A DNA stretch of 64,000 bases, from positions 24,453 through 88,452 of the forward strand of contig CANPYK010000008.1 of assembly GCA_947588605.1 (NCBI GenBank), in the 5' to 3' direction. Each line of letters opens with the position of its first letter. Position 1 is the first letter of the stretch. This document shows positions 26,995-35,034 of the stretch, one piece after another. The notes under the pieces were generated by a model. The model was not told where the DNA came from, searched no databases, and saw nothing but the letters and a program-made list of their open reading frames with translations. The stretch comes from an uncultured Oscillospiraceae bacterium (GTDB lineage Bacteria > Bacillota > Clostridia > Oscillospirales > Oscillospiraceae). The translations under genes were made by a program, and so were the position numbers.

Positions 26995-27037
26995 ATTGTA
27001 GCAGGACAAGGTGACGCGGCGGTGACGGGGAGGTGAC
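26995..27037 (-). promoter_or_regulatory. Response-regulator-activated promoter of the ABC exporter
   Basis: On the minus strand GTCACC occurs three times at exactly 11-bp steps (27037-27032, 27026-27021, 27015-27010), then 9 bp later TACAAT (27000-26995). There is no normal -35, and the last box covers its place. Direct hexamers on one helix face are typical of OmpR/PhoP-type regulators. The neighbouring response regulator gene is the obvious candidate. The same layout occurs before vanW at 59134-59187. Confidence 0.7.
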
Positions 27038-27061
27038 AAAAATGTCATATAAAGGGGGGAG

Positions 27062-27240
27062 CGGCGGGGACGGTTCCGTCCCCCGTCCCTCGTCTTAGCC
27101 TTCCCCGCAGGGCGGGGAAGGTGGCGCCGCAGCGCCGGATGAGGTGGGAGGTACGTTCATCCACACGGTTGCAATCCTTCGGCTCCCACCTCACCCCTGC
27201 CCCTCCCCGCCCTGCGGGGAGGGCTCTTCGTCGGGGGCGG
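27062..27240. repeat. Repeat family C unit between the ABC and two-component genes
   Basis: About 180 bp without a gene, holding an inverted repeat: CTTCCCCGCAGGGCGGGGAAG at the left (written here as CTTCCCCGC/GCGGGGAAG arms), then GGATGAGGTGGGAG, and the matching CTCCCACCTCACCCC with CCTCCCCGCCCTGCGGGG at the right. The same unit is at 29432-29560. It probably separates the two transcripts. Confidence 0.75.
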
Positions 27241-27256
27241 GTGCGTTTTCATCTCA

Positions 27257-28264
27257 TCACACCGTTGACCGGTAAAACCTCAGCAAAAACCTTGCCCCGC
27301 CGGCCGTGTTTTCGGCTGTGAGGGCGCCGTCGGAGCGGGAGAGGATGGTGCGGGCGAGGGCGAGGCCGATGCCGGCGGAGTCGGGGGAGGCGTTTTGGCC
27401 GCGGTAGAAGCGCTCGAAGATGTGGGGCAGGTCCTCCGGGGCGATGCCGCCGCCGGTGTCCGTGACGGCAAGCTCGGTGAAAAGCGGCGTCTCCCGGGCG
27501 GTGACGGTGACGGACCCGCCGGCGGGGGTGTGCTCCAGGCAGTTTTTCAGGATGTTGCCCAGGGCCTCGGAAAGCCATGGAAGGTCGCCGGTGACGGCCT
27601 CCTCCCCGGAAAAATCGGCGATGAGCTCCACACCCCGGACCTCGAAGGGGATGAGTAGGGGAGAGGCGGCGGCGCGAAAGAGCTGGGCGGCGGTGAAGGT
27701 CGTCCTCTGGAGCTCCACCGTCCCGGCGTCCAGGCGCGAGAGCTTCAAAAGCGCCGAGACGAGCCACTCCGTGCGCGTCAGCTGCCGCGTCAGGTCCCGC
27801 ACCAGCTCTGCACGCCGCTCCGGCGTCAGGTCCGGGTCTGCCAGCATGGCGGCGGCCAGATTCATGCTGGTGAGGGGCGTTTTCAGCTGGTGGGAGATGT
27901 CCGCCAGGGAGTCGGCCAGCGTCAGCTTGTCCTTTTTGAGGGCGTCCGAGCGCTCCCGCAGGGCCACCAGGAGCTTGGCAAGCTCCGATTGGAGGATGGA
28001 CAGCTCCCCCTCGGAGAAGCGGTCCAGATCAAAGCTCTCCCCGCCGTGAAGGATCCGGTCCAGCTCGTCAGCCAGCCGCGCCATGGCCCGGTAGCGCCGG
28101 CGGGCAAGGAAGCATTGGGCCGTCAGGACGCACGCCGTCAGCGCCAGCGCCACCGCGCCGGCCTCACGGGAGAGGACAAAGCCCACCAGGGTGAAGGCCG
28201 CGCCCAGCAGGAGACTTGCCAGAAGCTCCCGGCGGAAGGCGCGGTTTCGCAACAGATCCCTCAT
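27257..28264 (-). CDS. Sensor histidine kinase, short intramembrane-sensing type
   Basis: 335 residues from the ATG overlapping the regulator stop (ATGA). Two N-terminal membrane segments (about 13-33 and 36-53) with almost no outer loop, a short linker, then the phospho-acceptor SHQLKTPL (His about 144), the N-box NILKNCLEH, G1 DTGGGI and G2 GIGLALA. The lack of an outside sensor domain fits kinases that sense through a partner ABC transporter (BceS-like). The transporter gene pair lies just downstream. Confidence 0.9.
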   Translation of the reverse strand: MRDLLRNRAFRRELLASLLLGAAFTLVGFVLSREAGAVALALTACVLTAQCFLARRRYRAMARLADELDRILHGGESFDLDRFSEGELSILQSELAKLLVALRERSDALKKDKLTLADSLADISHQLKTPLTSMNLAAAMLADPDLTPERRAELVRDLTRQLTRTEWLVSALLKLSRLDAGTVELQRTTFTAAQLFRAAASPLLIPFEVRGVELIADFSGEEAVTGDLPWLSEALGNILKNCLEHTPAGGSVTVTARETPLFTELAVTDTGGGIAPEDLPHIFERFYRGQNASPDSAGIGLALARTILSRSDGALTAENTAGGARFLLRFYRSTV

Positions 28265-28929
28265 ACGCCCACCTTGTAGCCCAGGCCCCGGACGGTCCGG
28301 ATGAGCTGGGGGTCGGCGGGGTCGTCCTCGATCTTGTCCCGGAGACGTTTTATGTAAACCGTCAGCGTGTTGTCGTTGACGAAGTCCCCGGCCGCGTCCC
28401 AGATCTCCTCCAGGAGCTTCTGGCGGGTGAGGACCCGGCCCCGGTTGTTGAGGAAGACCAGCAGGAGCTTGTATTCCAGCGCCGAGAGAAAGAGCTCCCG
28501 GCCGTTTTTGGTGACCTGGGCCTTCTCCGTGTCCACCCGCACGGGGCCGAGCTCGATGACGCTGCCGGTCTTGCCGGCGCGGCGCAGGACGGAGCGAATG
28601 CGGCTCACCAGCTCCCGGGGGCGGAAGGGTTTGGCGATGTAGTCGTCCGCGCCCAGGTCGAGGCCGGTGACAACGGAAAATTCGTCGCCCGAGGCGGTGA
28701 GGAAGATGACGGGCAGGTCCGTCTCCCGCTTGATGGCGGAGCACACGGCAAAGCCGTTGCCGTCGGCAAGGGACACGTCCAGCAGGACCAGATCGAACTC
28801 GCCCGGAAGCCGCGCCAGCGCCTCCCTCTGCCCGCTCACCGCCTCCACCGCGAACCCCTCCAGCCGCAAAAAGTCCCGGAGGTTGGTGGTAATGGCGGGG
28901 TCGTCCTCCACCAGAAGAAGATTTGGCAT
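28261..28929 (-). CDS. OmpR/PhoB-family response regulator
   Basis: 222 residues from ATG at 28929 behind AAAAGGAGG; a 20-codon longer reading is not supported. Receiver domain: acidic pair EDD (residues 8-10), phospho-Asp in LLDVSLADG (about 52) and Lys in AKPF (about 102). The C-terminal winged helix ends RTVRGLGYKVG. It pairs with the kinase by a 4-base overlap and probably binds the GTCACC boxes before the ABC exporter. Confidence 0.93.
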   Translation of the reverse strand: MPNLLLVEDDPAITTNLRDFLRLEGFAVEAVSGQREALARLPGEFDLVLLDVSLADGNGFAVCSAIKRETDLPVIFLTASGDEFSVVTGLDLGADDYIAKPFRPRELVSRIRSVLRRAGKTGSVIELGPVRVDTEKAQVTKNGRELFLSALEYKLLLVFLNNRGRVLTRQKLLEEIWDAAGDFVNDNTLTVYIKRLRDKIEDDPADPQLIRTVRGLGYKVGV

Positions 28930-28960
28930 ATGGGTGCCTCCTTTTTGAGGGGATGGGGGT

Positions 28961-28989
28961 ATTATAATGCAACGCGCGGGGAATTGCAA
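28961..28989 (-). promoter_or_regulatory. Promoter of the two-component system
   Basis: On the minus strand TTGCAA (28989-28984), 17 bp, TATAAT (28966-28961), about 32 bp before the regulator start. No GTCACC boxes were seen here, so the system may not control its own genes. Confidence 0.7.
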
Positions 28990-29800
28990 GCCGGGGGACG
29001 AGAGGACGGTTGCGCCGGAGGCGCAATTGATTTAAACGCGCCGCTTGCGGCGCAACCTTTTTGAGGCTCCCCTTCGTAAGGGGAGCTGTCGAGCGAAGCG
29101 AGACTGAGGGATCGAGGGTTGGTCGATAGAGCCCTATCATCCCACGCTCGCTGTCCCCCTGCCCCCCTCCTACGAGGAGGGGGCGAAAAAGGTTGCGCCG
29201 CGTTGCGGCGCGGTTTTGATTTGCCCGCGCGGCGGGGACGGGGGCTCGAATCCCCCCTGCCCCCTTTGCCCCAAAGGGGGTCAAAAAGGATGCGCCGCTT
29301 TGCGGCGCAATTTTTTATAAACGCGGCGCGAAGCGCCGCAACCTTATTCTCCTTGACCCCTTTTTCGGAAAAAGGGGTGCCGCCGCGGCGGCGGGTATTC
29401 GAGCCTTCGTCCCCCGTCCCCCGTCTTGGCCTTCCCCACAAAGTGGGGAAGGTGGCGCCCGCAGGCGCCGGATGAGGTGGGTGCGTTCATCGCAGCCGCT
29501 CAAAGCCCTTCGGCTCCCACCTCACCCCTCCCCCTCCCCGCCCCGCGGGGAGGGCCCTTAATCGGGGGCAGGTGCGATTATTTGGGCGGTCGGATAGACG
29601 GAACCACCCCGGCGCTTCGCGCCACCCCGACCTGGGAGGGGCAAGATTACCTGCGCGTTTTTTAGCCCCTCCTACGGAGGGGACAGCCGCGAAGCGGCAG
29701 GGGTGGTTTCGTGCGGCGGCGGGGGCGGGTGGGTGGGAATTTAAATATGCGGCGAAGGCGCAAACCTTTTCCCGCCGCGCCGCCTCCGAGGGGCGGGGCG
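28990..29800. repeat. 800-bp gene-free block of mixed repeat families
   Basis: No gene is supported. In order: a GCGCCGGAGGCGC-type hairpin; family D (CTCCCCTTCGTAAGGGGAGC with GTCGAGCGAAGCGAGACTGA, 29067-29121); family B (CCTCCTACGAGGAGGGGG plus GCGCCGCGTTGCGGCGC, about 29140-29235); CCCCCTTTGCCCCAAAGGGGG; GACCCCTTTTTCGGAAAAAG hairpin (about 29357-29376); a full family C unit (29432-29560); a CCCCTCCTACGGAGGGG hairpin (about 29665-29685); and family F (ATATGCGGCGAAGGCGCAAA, about 29731-29785), which recurs at 48621-48668. Small GC hairpins separate them. Confidence 0.75.
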
Positions 29801-30490
29801 TCAGCCTTTCTTCCGTTTCCCGATCTCCTCGTGCAGATACTCCAGCGCGTCGTGGAGGGTGCCGATGCGGTCGATGAGGCCGGCGGAGACGGCTTCGTCG
29901 CCGTAGATGACGGTGCCTACGTCGGCGGCGAGCTCGCCGGTTTTCAGCATGAGCTCGGTGAACTTCTCCCGGGTGATGTGAGAATTTTCCGTGACGAAGC
30001 GGACGATGCGCTCCTGGATCTTGCCGAAGTAGTTGTAGGTCTGGGGCACACCGATGACCACGCCGGTGAGGCGGACGGGGTGGATGGTCATGGCCGCCGA
30101 GGGGGCGATCATGCTCATCTTGGCCGCCACGGCCAGGGGCACGCCGATGGAGTGGCCGCCGCCTAAAACCAGGGAGACGGTGGGCTTGGACATGCCGGCA
30201 ATGAGCTCGGCGATGGCAAGGCCGGCCTCCACGTCGCCGCCCTGGGTGTTGAGCAGGATGAGAAGGCCGTCGATCTCCTCCGATTCCTCGATGGCGGCAA
30301 GCTGGGGCATGACGTGCTCATACTTCGTGGCTTTGTTGTCCGCCGGCAGGAGCTGGTGGCCCTCGATCTGGCCCACGATGGTGAGGCACTGGATGGTCCC
30401 GCGATTAGAGCGCACCGTGGAGGAGCCCATGTCCTCGATCTGGTCCTTCTGGTAGATCTCCTCGGGCTTATGTTCGTTGTTGTCAGGCAT
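29801..30490 (-). CDS. tepA: ClpP-like serine protease, TepA type
   Basis: 229 residues. ClpP/crotonase-fold motifs: LLNTQGGDVEAG, nucleophile Ser in GGGHSIGVPLA (about 113), His in TIHPVRLTG (about 138). The acidic N-terminus (MPDNNEHKPEEIYQKDQIED) and the YNYFGKIQERIV region match the TepA/YmfB class of sporulating Firmicutes rather than housekeeping ClpP. TepA was linked to signal peptide degradation or protein export during sporulation; this is knowledge of the family, not shown here. It ends the prfA-tsaC-coaE-aminopeptidase run. Its ribosome site lies inside a hairpin (30496-30528). Confidence 0.85.
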   Translation of the reverse strand: MPDNNEHKPEEIYQKDQIEDMGSSTVRSNRGTIQCLTIVGQIEGHQLLPADNKATKYEHVMPQLAAIEESEEIDGLLILLNTQGGDVEAGLAIAELIAGMSKPTVSLVLGGGHSIGVPLAVAAKMSMIAPSAAMTIHPVRLTGVVIGVPQTYNYFGKIQERIVRFVTENSHITREKFTELMLKTGELAADVGTVIYGDEAVSAGLIDRIGTLHDALEYLHEEIGKRKKG

Positions 30491-30495
30491 AGAAA

Positions 30496-30528
30496 TCCCC
30501 CCTTCGGTCAGTGTGCCCGGAGGGGGGA
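30496..30528 (-). promoter_or_regulatory. Hairpin that includes the ribosome site of the ClpP-like gene
   Basis: On the minus strand TCCCCCCTCCGG pairs with CCGAAGGGGGGA. The second arm holds the GGGGGG ribosome site about six bases before the ATG at 30490. It lies in the 57-bp gap after the aminopeptidase and could hide the site or act as a weak terminator. Confidence 0.45.
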
Positions 30529-30547
30529 ATTTTTATGCGAGTTTCCG

Positions 30548-31933
30548 TTATTTGGAGGCGTAGACCGCTTTCATGGCCTTGTAGGTCATGTAGCAGTCGT
30601 GCTTGGCCACGATCTCGTAGGGGGCGTGCATGGAGAGGACCGGCACGCCGGCGTCTACGGTGTCGATGTTGCGGTTGCCCATGTAGCAGGCCACGGTGCC
30701 GCCGCCACCCTCGTCGACTTTGCCCAGCTCGGCGTACTGCCAGGTGACGCCGTTCTCGGCAAAAATGCCTCTTATTTTGCCCATGACCTCGGCGCTGGCG
30801 TCGTTGGAGCCGGATTTGCCGCCGCGGCCGGTGAATTTGGCGATGGCCACGCCGTAATTGAGCTTGGAGTTGTTGCGCAGCTCGCTGACCTCCGGCCAGG
30901 TGGGGTCGAAGGCGTTGGTCACGTCGGCGCTGACGCAGAAGGAGTTGGCAAAGCAGTGGGCGAGCTTCACGCCCTGCCCGTCGCAGATGTCGCCCATGAA
31001 GCACTCGAAAGCCTGGGAGATCATGCCCGTGACGCCCACGGAGCCGATCTCCTCCTTGTCCGCCAGGATGCACACGGCTGTCTTCTCGGGGCCCTCTGTC
31101 TCGTAGATGCCCTGGAGCTCGGCGAAGGCGCAGACGCGGTCGTCGTGGCCGTAGCCGGCGATGAGGGAGCGGTCAAGGCCCGCCTCCCGCACGGGGAAGG
31201 CCGGGACGGCCTCGATCTCGGCGGAGAGGAAGTCCTCCTCGGTGATGCCGTACTTGTCGTGCAGGATCTTCATGACGTTGAGCTTCACCCGGTCCGCGCC
31301 GGTGTCGTCCTTCACCGGCAGGGAGCCCAGGATGATGTTGAGCTTCTCGCCGGGGATGGCCTTGGCCAGGGGCTGTTCGGACTGCTTGGCCGCCAGGTGG
31401 GGGAGAAGGTCGGAGACGTAGAGGATGGGGTCGGTCGGGTCCGCGCCGATGTTGACGGCGACGGTCTTGCCGTCCTTCAGCGCCACGACGCCGTGGAGCT
31501 CCAGGGGGATGGTCACCCACTGGTACTTGCGGATGCCGCCGTAGTAGTGGGTCTTGAAGTACGCAAGCTCATTTTGCTCGTAGAGGGGGACCTGCTTCAG
31601 GTCCAGGCGCGGGGAGTCGATGTGCGCCGCGCAGATGTTGGCGCCGGCGGCCATGGAGGAGCGGCCCACCACGGCCAGCAGGAGCATCTTGCCCCGGACG
31701 GCGCGGTAAATTTTGTCGCCGGCCTTCAGGGGGCGGGGGGCGTCGTAGGCGGTGAAGCCGTGCTCCTCCGCCAGCCTCACGGCCTCGACGACGGCCAGAC
31801 GCTCGGTCTTGGCCTTCTGGAGAAAGTCCATGTACTTTTGGCAGTACGCGTCGGAGGCGGCAAGGCCGGCCTCGTCCAAAAGGTCGTGGACGTGCTTTTG
31901 CTTGTAGAAAAGTTCATCGCGGAGCTCAGACAT
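30548..31933 (-). CDS. M18 family zinc aminopeptidase
   Basis: 461 residues from ATG at 31933, with AGGAGG 11 bases before it; a longer reading into coaE is a shadow. Metal ligands fit M18: HIDSPRLD (His about 98), GYGHDDRVCAF (Asp about 241), KEEIGSVG (Glu-Glu about 272-273) and SMHAPYE near the end (about 440). M18 enzymes are cytosolic dodecamers that remove N-terminal amino acids, often acidic ones. The start overlaps the coaE end by 8 bases. Confidence 0.9.
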   Translation of the reverse strand: MSELRDELFYKQKHVHDLLDEAGLAASDAYCQKYMDFLQKAKTERLAVVEAVRLAEEHGFTAYDAPRPLKAGDKIYRAVRGKMLLLAVVGRSSMAAGANICAAHIDSPRLDLKQVPLYEQNELAYFKTHYYGGIRKYQWVTIPLELHGVVALKDGKTVAVNIGADPTDPILYVSDLLPHLAAKQSEQPLAKAIPGEKLNIILGSLPVKDDTGADRVKLNVMKILHDKYGITEEDFLSAEIEAVPAFPVREAGLDRSLIAGYGHDDRVCAFAELQGIYETEGPEKTAVCILADKEEIGSVGVTGMISQAFECFMGDICDGQGVKLAHCFANSFCVSADVTNAFDPTWPEVSELRNNSKLNYGVAIAKFTGRGGKSGSNDASAEVMGKIRGIFAENGVTWQYAELGKVDEGGGGTVACYMGNRNIDTVDAGVPVLSMHAPYEIVAKHDCYMTYKAMKAVYASK

Positions 31934-32522
31934 TTTTTGTATACCTCCTGAAAAATTCCTGACAGCGCAGGAAAAATTCCTGCCGGTCGGAAAAATCGTT
32001 GACAAGCTTATGGGCGCAGCGGCGCTCAAAGTAGGCGTCGTCCCGCTGGGCGTTGACCCGCGCCTCGGCGTAGCTGCGGTCGATGCCGTCCCGGAGCATG
32101 ATCCGGCGGATACGCGTCTCCCGGGGGGCGGTGACGAACACCGTGTCGTCGCAAAGGCCGGAAAGGCCGCTTTCAAAAAGGGCGATGGCGTCGATGGCGG
32201 CGAGAAGCGCGCCGCTCTCTTTGGCCCTCTCCAGCCGCCCGTAGAGCTCGGCGGCTACGCGGGGGTGGGCGATACGGTTGAGGGCGGCAAGCTCGCCGGG
32301 GCTTTGGAAGACGGCGGCGGCCAGGGCGCGGCGGTCGAGCCGCCCGTCCCGGACGGTGCCGGGGAAGCGGCGGCCGATGGCGTCCAAAAGGTCCTCCGAG
32401 GTGTCCAGCAGCTCCCCGTAGACCCGGTCGCAGTCGAAGACCACGCCGCCCAGGGACTCCACGGCCCGGAGGGCGGTGGTTTTGCCCGCGCCGGTGGGGC
32501 CGGTGATGCCCACGACCTTCAT
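31926..32522 (-). CDS. coaE: Dephospho-CoA kinase
   Basis: 198 residues, the usual CoaE length. P-loop GPTGAGKTT (about 8-16), VVFDCDRVYGELL (the family D-x-D/Y region) and the lid region with TAPRETRIRRIMLRDG are present. It phosphorylates dephospho-CoA in the last step of coenzyme A synthesis. The start overlaps the tsaC stop by 4 bases, so translation is coupled. Confidence 0.93.
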   Translation of the reverse strand: MKVVGITGPTGAGKTTALRAVESLGGVVFDCDRVYGELLDTSEDLLDAIGRRFPGTVRDGRLDRRALAAAVFQSPGELAALNRIAHPRVAAELYGRLERAKESGALLAAIDAIALFESGLSGLCDDTVFVTAPRETRIRRIMLRDGIDRSYAEARVNAQRDDAYFERRCAHKLVNDFSDRQEFFLRCQEFFRRYTKNV

Positions 32523-33142
32523 TCTACCACCGCCCCCAGGAGATTTTCAATAGTTTCTTTGGGTAAAGCGCCAAGACGGACAAGTTTCGCAAACTTCCCC
32601 GTGAGATCCACCACCGTGGAGGGCACCCCGCCGGGGCAGTCGCCCCGGAGGACGGCGTCGATGCGGCCGTTCATGGCCTCAAAGGCGTCCTCGGCGCGGG
32701 TGAGGGAGGGACACCCGGAGAGATTGGCGCTGGTGCCGGTGAGGGGGAAGGGGAGAAGGCGCAAAAGGGCCAGAACGGCGGGATGGTCCGGGACGCGGAT
32801 GCCCACGCCCTCGCCCCCGGCGGTGACAACGTCCGGCACGCCGGGGCGGCGCTTTAAAATGACGGTCAGGGGCCCGGGCCAGAGGACGGCCAGCTTGCGG
32901 GCCGCGTCCGTGACATGACAAAACCGCTCCGCCGCCGTAAGGTCCGGGACGAAGAGGCTGACGGGCTTCGTCTCCGGCCGGCCCTTGGCGGCGAAAATTT
33001 TCCGGACGGCAGGCTCGGAAAGGCCGTTTGCCGCCAGGCCGTACACCGTCTCCGTAGGGACGGAGGCCACGCCGCCGCGCCGCAGGATGTCCGCGCACCG
33101 GTCTATCTCGTCGGGGCCAAGAAACAGCGTCTCCACGGTCAA
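32519..33142 (-). CDS. tsaC: L-threonylcarbamoyladenylate synthase (TsaC/YrdC/Sua5)
   Basis: 207 residues, the short form without the Sua5 C-terminal domain. Signature SVPTETVYGLAANG (about 27-40), KGRPETKPVSLFV (about 53-65), PGPLTVILK, TSANLSG. It makes threonylcarbamoyl-AMP for the universal t6A37 tRNA modification. It overlaps prfA by 4 bases, linking two translation-fidelity genes. Confidence 0.93.
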   Translation of the reverse strand: MTVETLFLGPDEIDRCADILRRGGVASVPTETVYGLAANGLSEPAVRKIFAAKGRPETKPVSLFVPDLTAAERFCHVTDAARKLAVLWPGPLTVILKRRPGVPDVVTAGGEGVGIRVPDHPAVLALLRLLPFPLTGTSANLSGCPSLTRAEDAFEAMNGRIDAVLRGDCPGGVPSTVVDLTGKFAKLVRLGALPKETIENLLGAVVE

Positions 33143-34203
33143 TCCTCTCCTTTCAGCCGCTCCGCCTGGTCCTGGGTGATGAGGGCGTCGATGAGCGGGT
33201 CCAGGCGCCCCCGGAGGGTGGGCTCCAGGGGGAAGTTTTTCGTCTCCCCGGTGAGGCGGTGGTCGGTGACCCGGGCCTGGGGGAAGTTGTAGGTGCGGAT
33301 GCGCTCGGACCGGTCGCCGCTGCCCACCTGGCTTTTCCGCTGGGCGGCCACGGCGGCGTCCCGCCGGCGGCGTTCGGCGTCGGCCAGGCGGGAGGCCAGG
33401 ATCTTCATGGCCCGGTCCTTATTTTTATATTGGCTGCGCTCGTCCTGGCACTCCACCACCGTCCCGGTGGGCAGGTGCGTGATGCGGATGGCGGACTCCG
33501 TCTTGTTGACCTTCTGGCCCCCCGCGCCGGTGGAACGGAAGGTGTCGATCTGCAGGTCTTTGGGGTCGAGCTCAAACTCCGTCTCCTCCAGCTCCGGCAG
33601 GACCGCCACGGTGGCGGCGCTGGTCTGGATGCGCCCGGCGGATTCCGTCACCGGGACGCGCTGGACACGGTGGACGCCGGACTCGAACTTCAGGCGCGAC
33701 CAGGCGCCCCGGCCGTCCACCAGGAAGCTTATCTCCTTGATGCCGCCAAGCTCCGTCTCGTTGATGCCGGCGATCTCCAGCTTCCAGCCCCGCGCCTCGG
33801 CGTAGAGGGCGTACATCCGGTAGAGGTCGGCGGCGAAGAGGGCCGATTCCTCCCCGCCCACACCGCCGCGGATCTCCATGACCACGCCCCGGTCGTCGTT
33901 GGGGTCCTTTGGGAGAAGGAGAAGCTTCAGCTCCCGCTCCGTCTCCTCAAGGCCCTCCCGGGCGGCGTCCAGCTCCTCCCGGGCCATGGGGCCCAGCTCC
34001 GGGTCGGAGAGGAGGGCTTTCGCCTCCTCCAGGGCCGCGCCGTGGGCACGCCAGCGGCGGTAGGCGTCCGCCAGGGGCTCCAGGTCTTTGAGCTCCCGGG
34101 CGGTTTTGGCGTAGAGGGCGGGGTCGGAGTAGACCTCCGGGGTCTCCAGCTCCCGCCGCAGGGCGGCGGCTTTCGTTTCAAGGTCGGCTAATTGTTCGAA
34201 CAT
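33139..34203 (-). CDS. prfA: Peptide chain release factor 1
   Basis: 354 residues. The GGQ motif is in GAGGQKVNKTESA (about 225-237), and the codon-recognition region has a PAT/PVT-type P-V-T loop near VPVTES (about 177-182). The C-terminus holds GSGDRSERIRTYNFPQ. It ends translation at UAA and UAG. AAAGGAG precedes the ATG. Only 50 bp separate it from an ImmA-like gene on the same strand, and that gap is a terminator. No separate promoter was seen, so its promoter may lie within the phage-like element. The usual prmC partner is not adjacent. Confidence 0.96.
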   Translation of the reverse strand: MFEQLADLETKAAALRRELETPEVYSDPALYAKTARELKDLEPLADAYRRWRAHGAALEEAKALLSDPELGPMAREELDAAREGLEETERELKLLLLPKDPNDDRGVVMEIRGGVGGEESALFAADLYRMYALYAEARGWKLEIAGINETELGGIKEISFLVDGRGAWSRLKFESGVHRVQRVPVTESAGRIQTSAATVAVLPELEETEFELDPKDLQIDTFRSTGAGGQKVNKTESAIRITHLPTGTVVECQDERSQYKNKDRAMKILASRLADAERRRRDAAVAAQRKSQVGSGDRSERIRTYNFPQARVTDHRLTGETKNFPLEPTLRGRLDPLIDALITQDQAERLKGED

Positions 34204-34217
34204 AGAGGCTCCTTTGG

Positions 34218-34256
34218 AAAAAAGGGCGGGCCGCCGGTGGGGCGGCCCGGTTTTTG
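34218..34256 (-). terminator. Intrinsic terminator between immA-like gene and prfA
   Basis: On the minus strand CGGGCCGCC and GGCGGCCCG form a 9-bp stem around CCACC, followed by CCC and six T (34223-34218). The prfA ribosome site starts right after the T-run. Confidence 0.8.
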
Positions 34257-34257
34257 G

Positions 34258-34566
34258 TTAGCGGGGCAGTCTGCGGGCCAGCGCGCCCAGGGAGGGAAAG
34301 TAGGGGATCGAGGGGGCGGGGGCGGGAGACGGTTTGGGCACGGCTTCGCCGTCGGCGGCGCGCTCGATACTTTCCACGTCGTCGTCGGAGTAAAAGTGGT
34401 CCTGCATAATATGGCGGATCTCGTGCTCCAGACAGGCGCGCTGGGCCGCCGGGGACAGGCGGCGGCTGATATAGATGTCGAAGGTGCCGTCGTCATTGGG
34501 GACGGTGACGCCCCGGACCGTCTCCGGAAAGTCCGCGTAACGCACGAACCAGCGGGGCGTCCACAT
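34258..34566 (-). CDS. ImmA-like small metallopeptidase-motif protein
   Basis: 102 residues. The motif HEIRHIM (about 48-54) fits HExxH in an EHEIRH helix, followed by an acidic SDDDVE stretch (Glu/Asp candidates for the third ligand) and a Pro-rich tail. It starts one base after the stop of the HTH repressor. In ICEBs1 and many clostridial phages, a repressor ImmR is cleaved by ImmA with the same HExxH motif encoded next to it. This protein is shorter than ImmA, so the link rests on motif and context. Confidence 0.6.
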   Translation of the reverse strand: MWTPRWFVRYADFPETVRGVTVPNDDGTFDIYISRRLSPAAQRACLEHEIRHIMQDHFYSDDDVESIERAADGEAVPKPSPAPAPSIPYFPSLGALARRLPR

Positions 34567-34567
34567 A

Positions 34568-34939
34568 TCAGTCGACGCCCGTGTCGGCGCGGCGGAGGGC
34601 CTCGATGACCGCCACGGCGCGGCGGACGTCCTCGGGCGTCGCTTCCTTGGCCACGGAGAAGAGCATCCGGCACTCGGTGCGGGAGCGGAGCATGTCCAGA
34701 TAGTCGTAGAGCTCGCTGTCCTCCAGGGTGTGGAAGGGGCCGGGGTCGGAGGCCTGGCCCTTGAGGTAGGCCATGGTCACGTGGAAATATTCGGCGATCT
34801 TGTGGAGGGTGGTGTCCCGGGGGGAGGTGCGGCCGCGCTTCCAGGTGCTCAGGGCCGCCTGGGAGATGCCGGTGGCCTTGGCCACCTGATAGGGGGTGAC
34901 GCCGCGTTCTTGGCAAAGCTTCACAAAAACCTCGTACAT
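34568..34939 (-). CDS. XRE-family repressor of the phage-like element
   Basis: 123 residues from ATG at 34939 behind AGGAGTGA; a longer reading upstream crosses the promoters and is rejected. Helix-turn-helix GVTPYQVAKATGISQAALST (about 14-33) followed by WKRGRTSPRDTTLHKIAEYF is classic Cro/CI type. The C-terminal half (about 75-123) is acidic and helical, without a LexA-type self-cleavage fold. That agrees with control by a separate protease (ImmA-like, next gene). It diverges from the structural genes. Confidence 0.88.
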   Translation of the reverse strand: MYEVFVKLCQERGVTPYQVAKATGISQAALSTWKRGRTSPRDTTLHKIAEYFHVTMAYLKGQASDPGPFHTLEDSELYDYLDMLRSRTECRMLFSVAKEATPEDVRRAVAVIEALRRADTGVD

Positions 34940-34984
34940 TTTTTGTTCACTCCTACAAATAGTTATTTTTGCTTGGAAAATTGC

Positions 34985-35013
34985 TTGACTTTTGAAAGCG
35001 AACGAAGTATAAT
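34985..35013 (+). promoter_or_regulatory. Rightward (structural gene) promoter
   Basis: TTGACT (34985-34990), 17 bp, TATAAT (35008-35013). It is near consensus and should be strong unless repressed. Confidence 0.75.
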
Positions 35014-35034
35014 GCAGATATCGAGCAAAACAAA
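35006..35034 (-). promoter_or_regulatory. Leftward (repressor) promoter
   Basis: On the minus strand TTTGTT (35034-35029), 17 bp, TATACT (35011-35006). Its -10 overlaps the rightward -10, so the two cannot be occupied together. Confidence 0.6.

Noticed and set aside
30314..31951. 545-residue plus-strand open frame opposite the aminopeptidase
   Set aside because: Antisense to a conserved M18 enzyme, with no recognisable domain.
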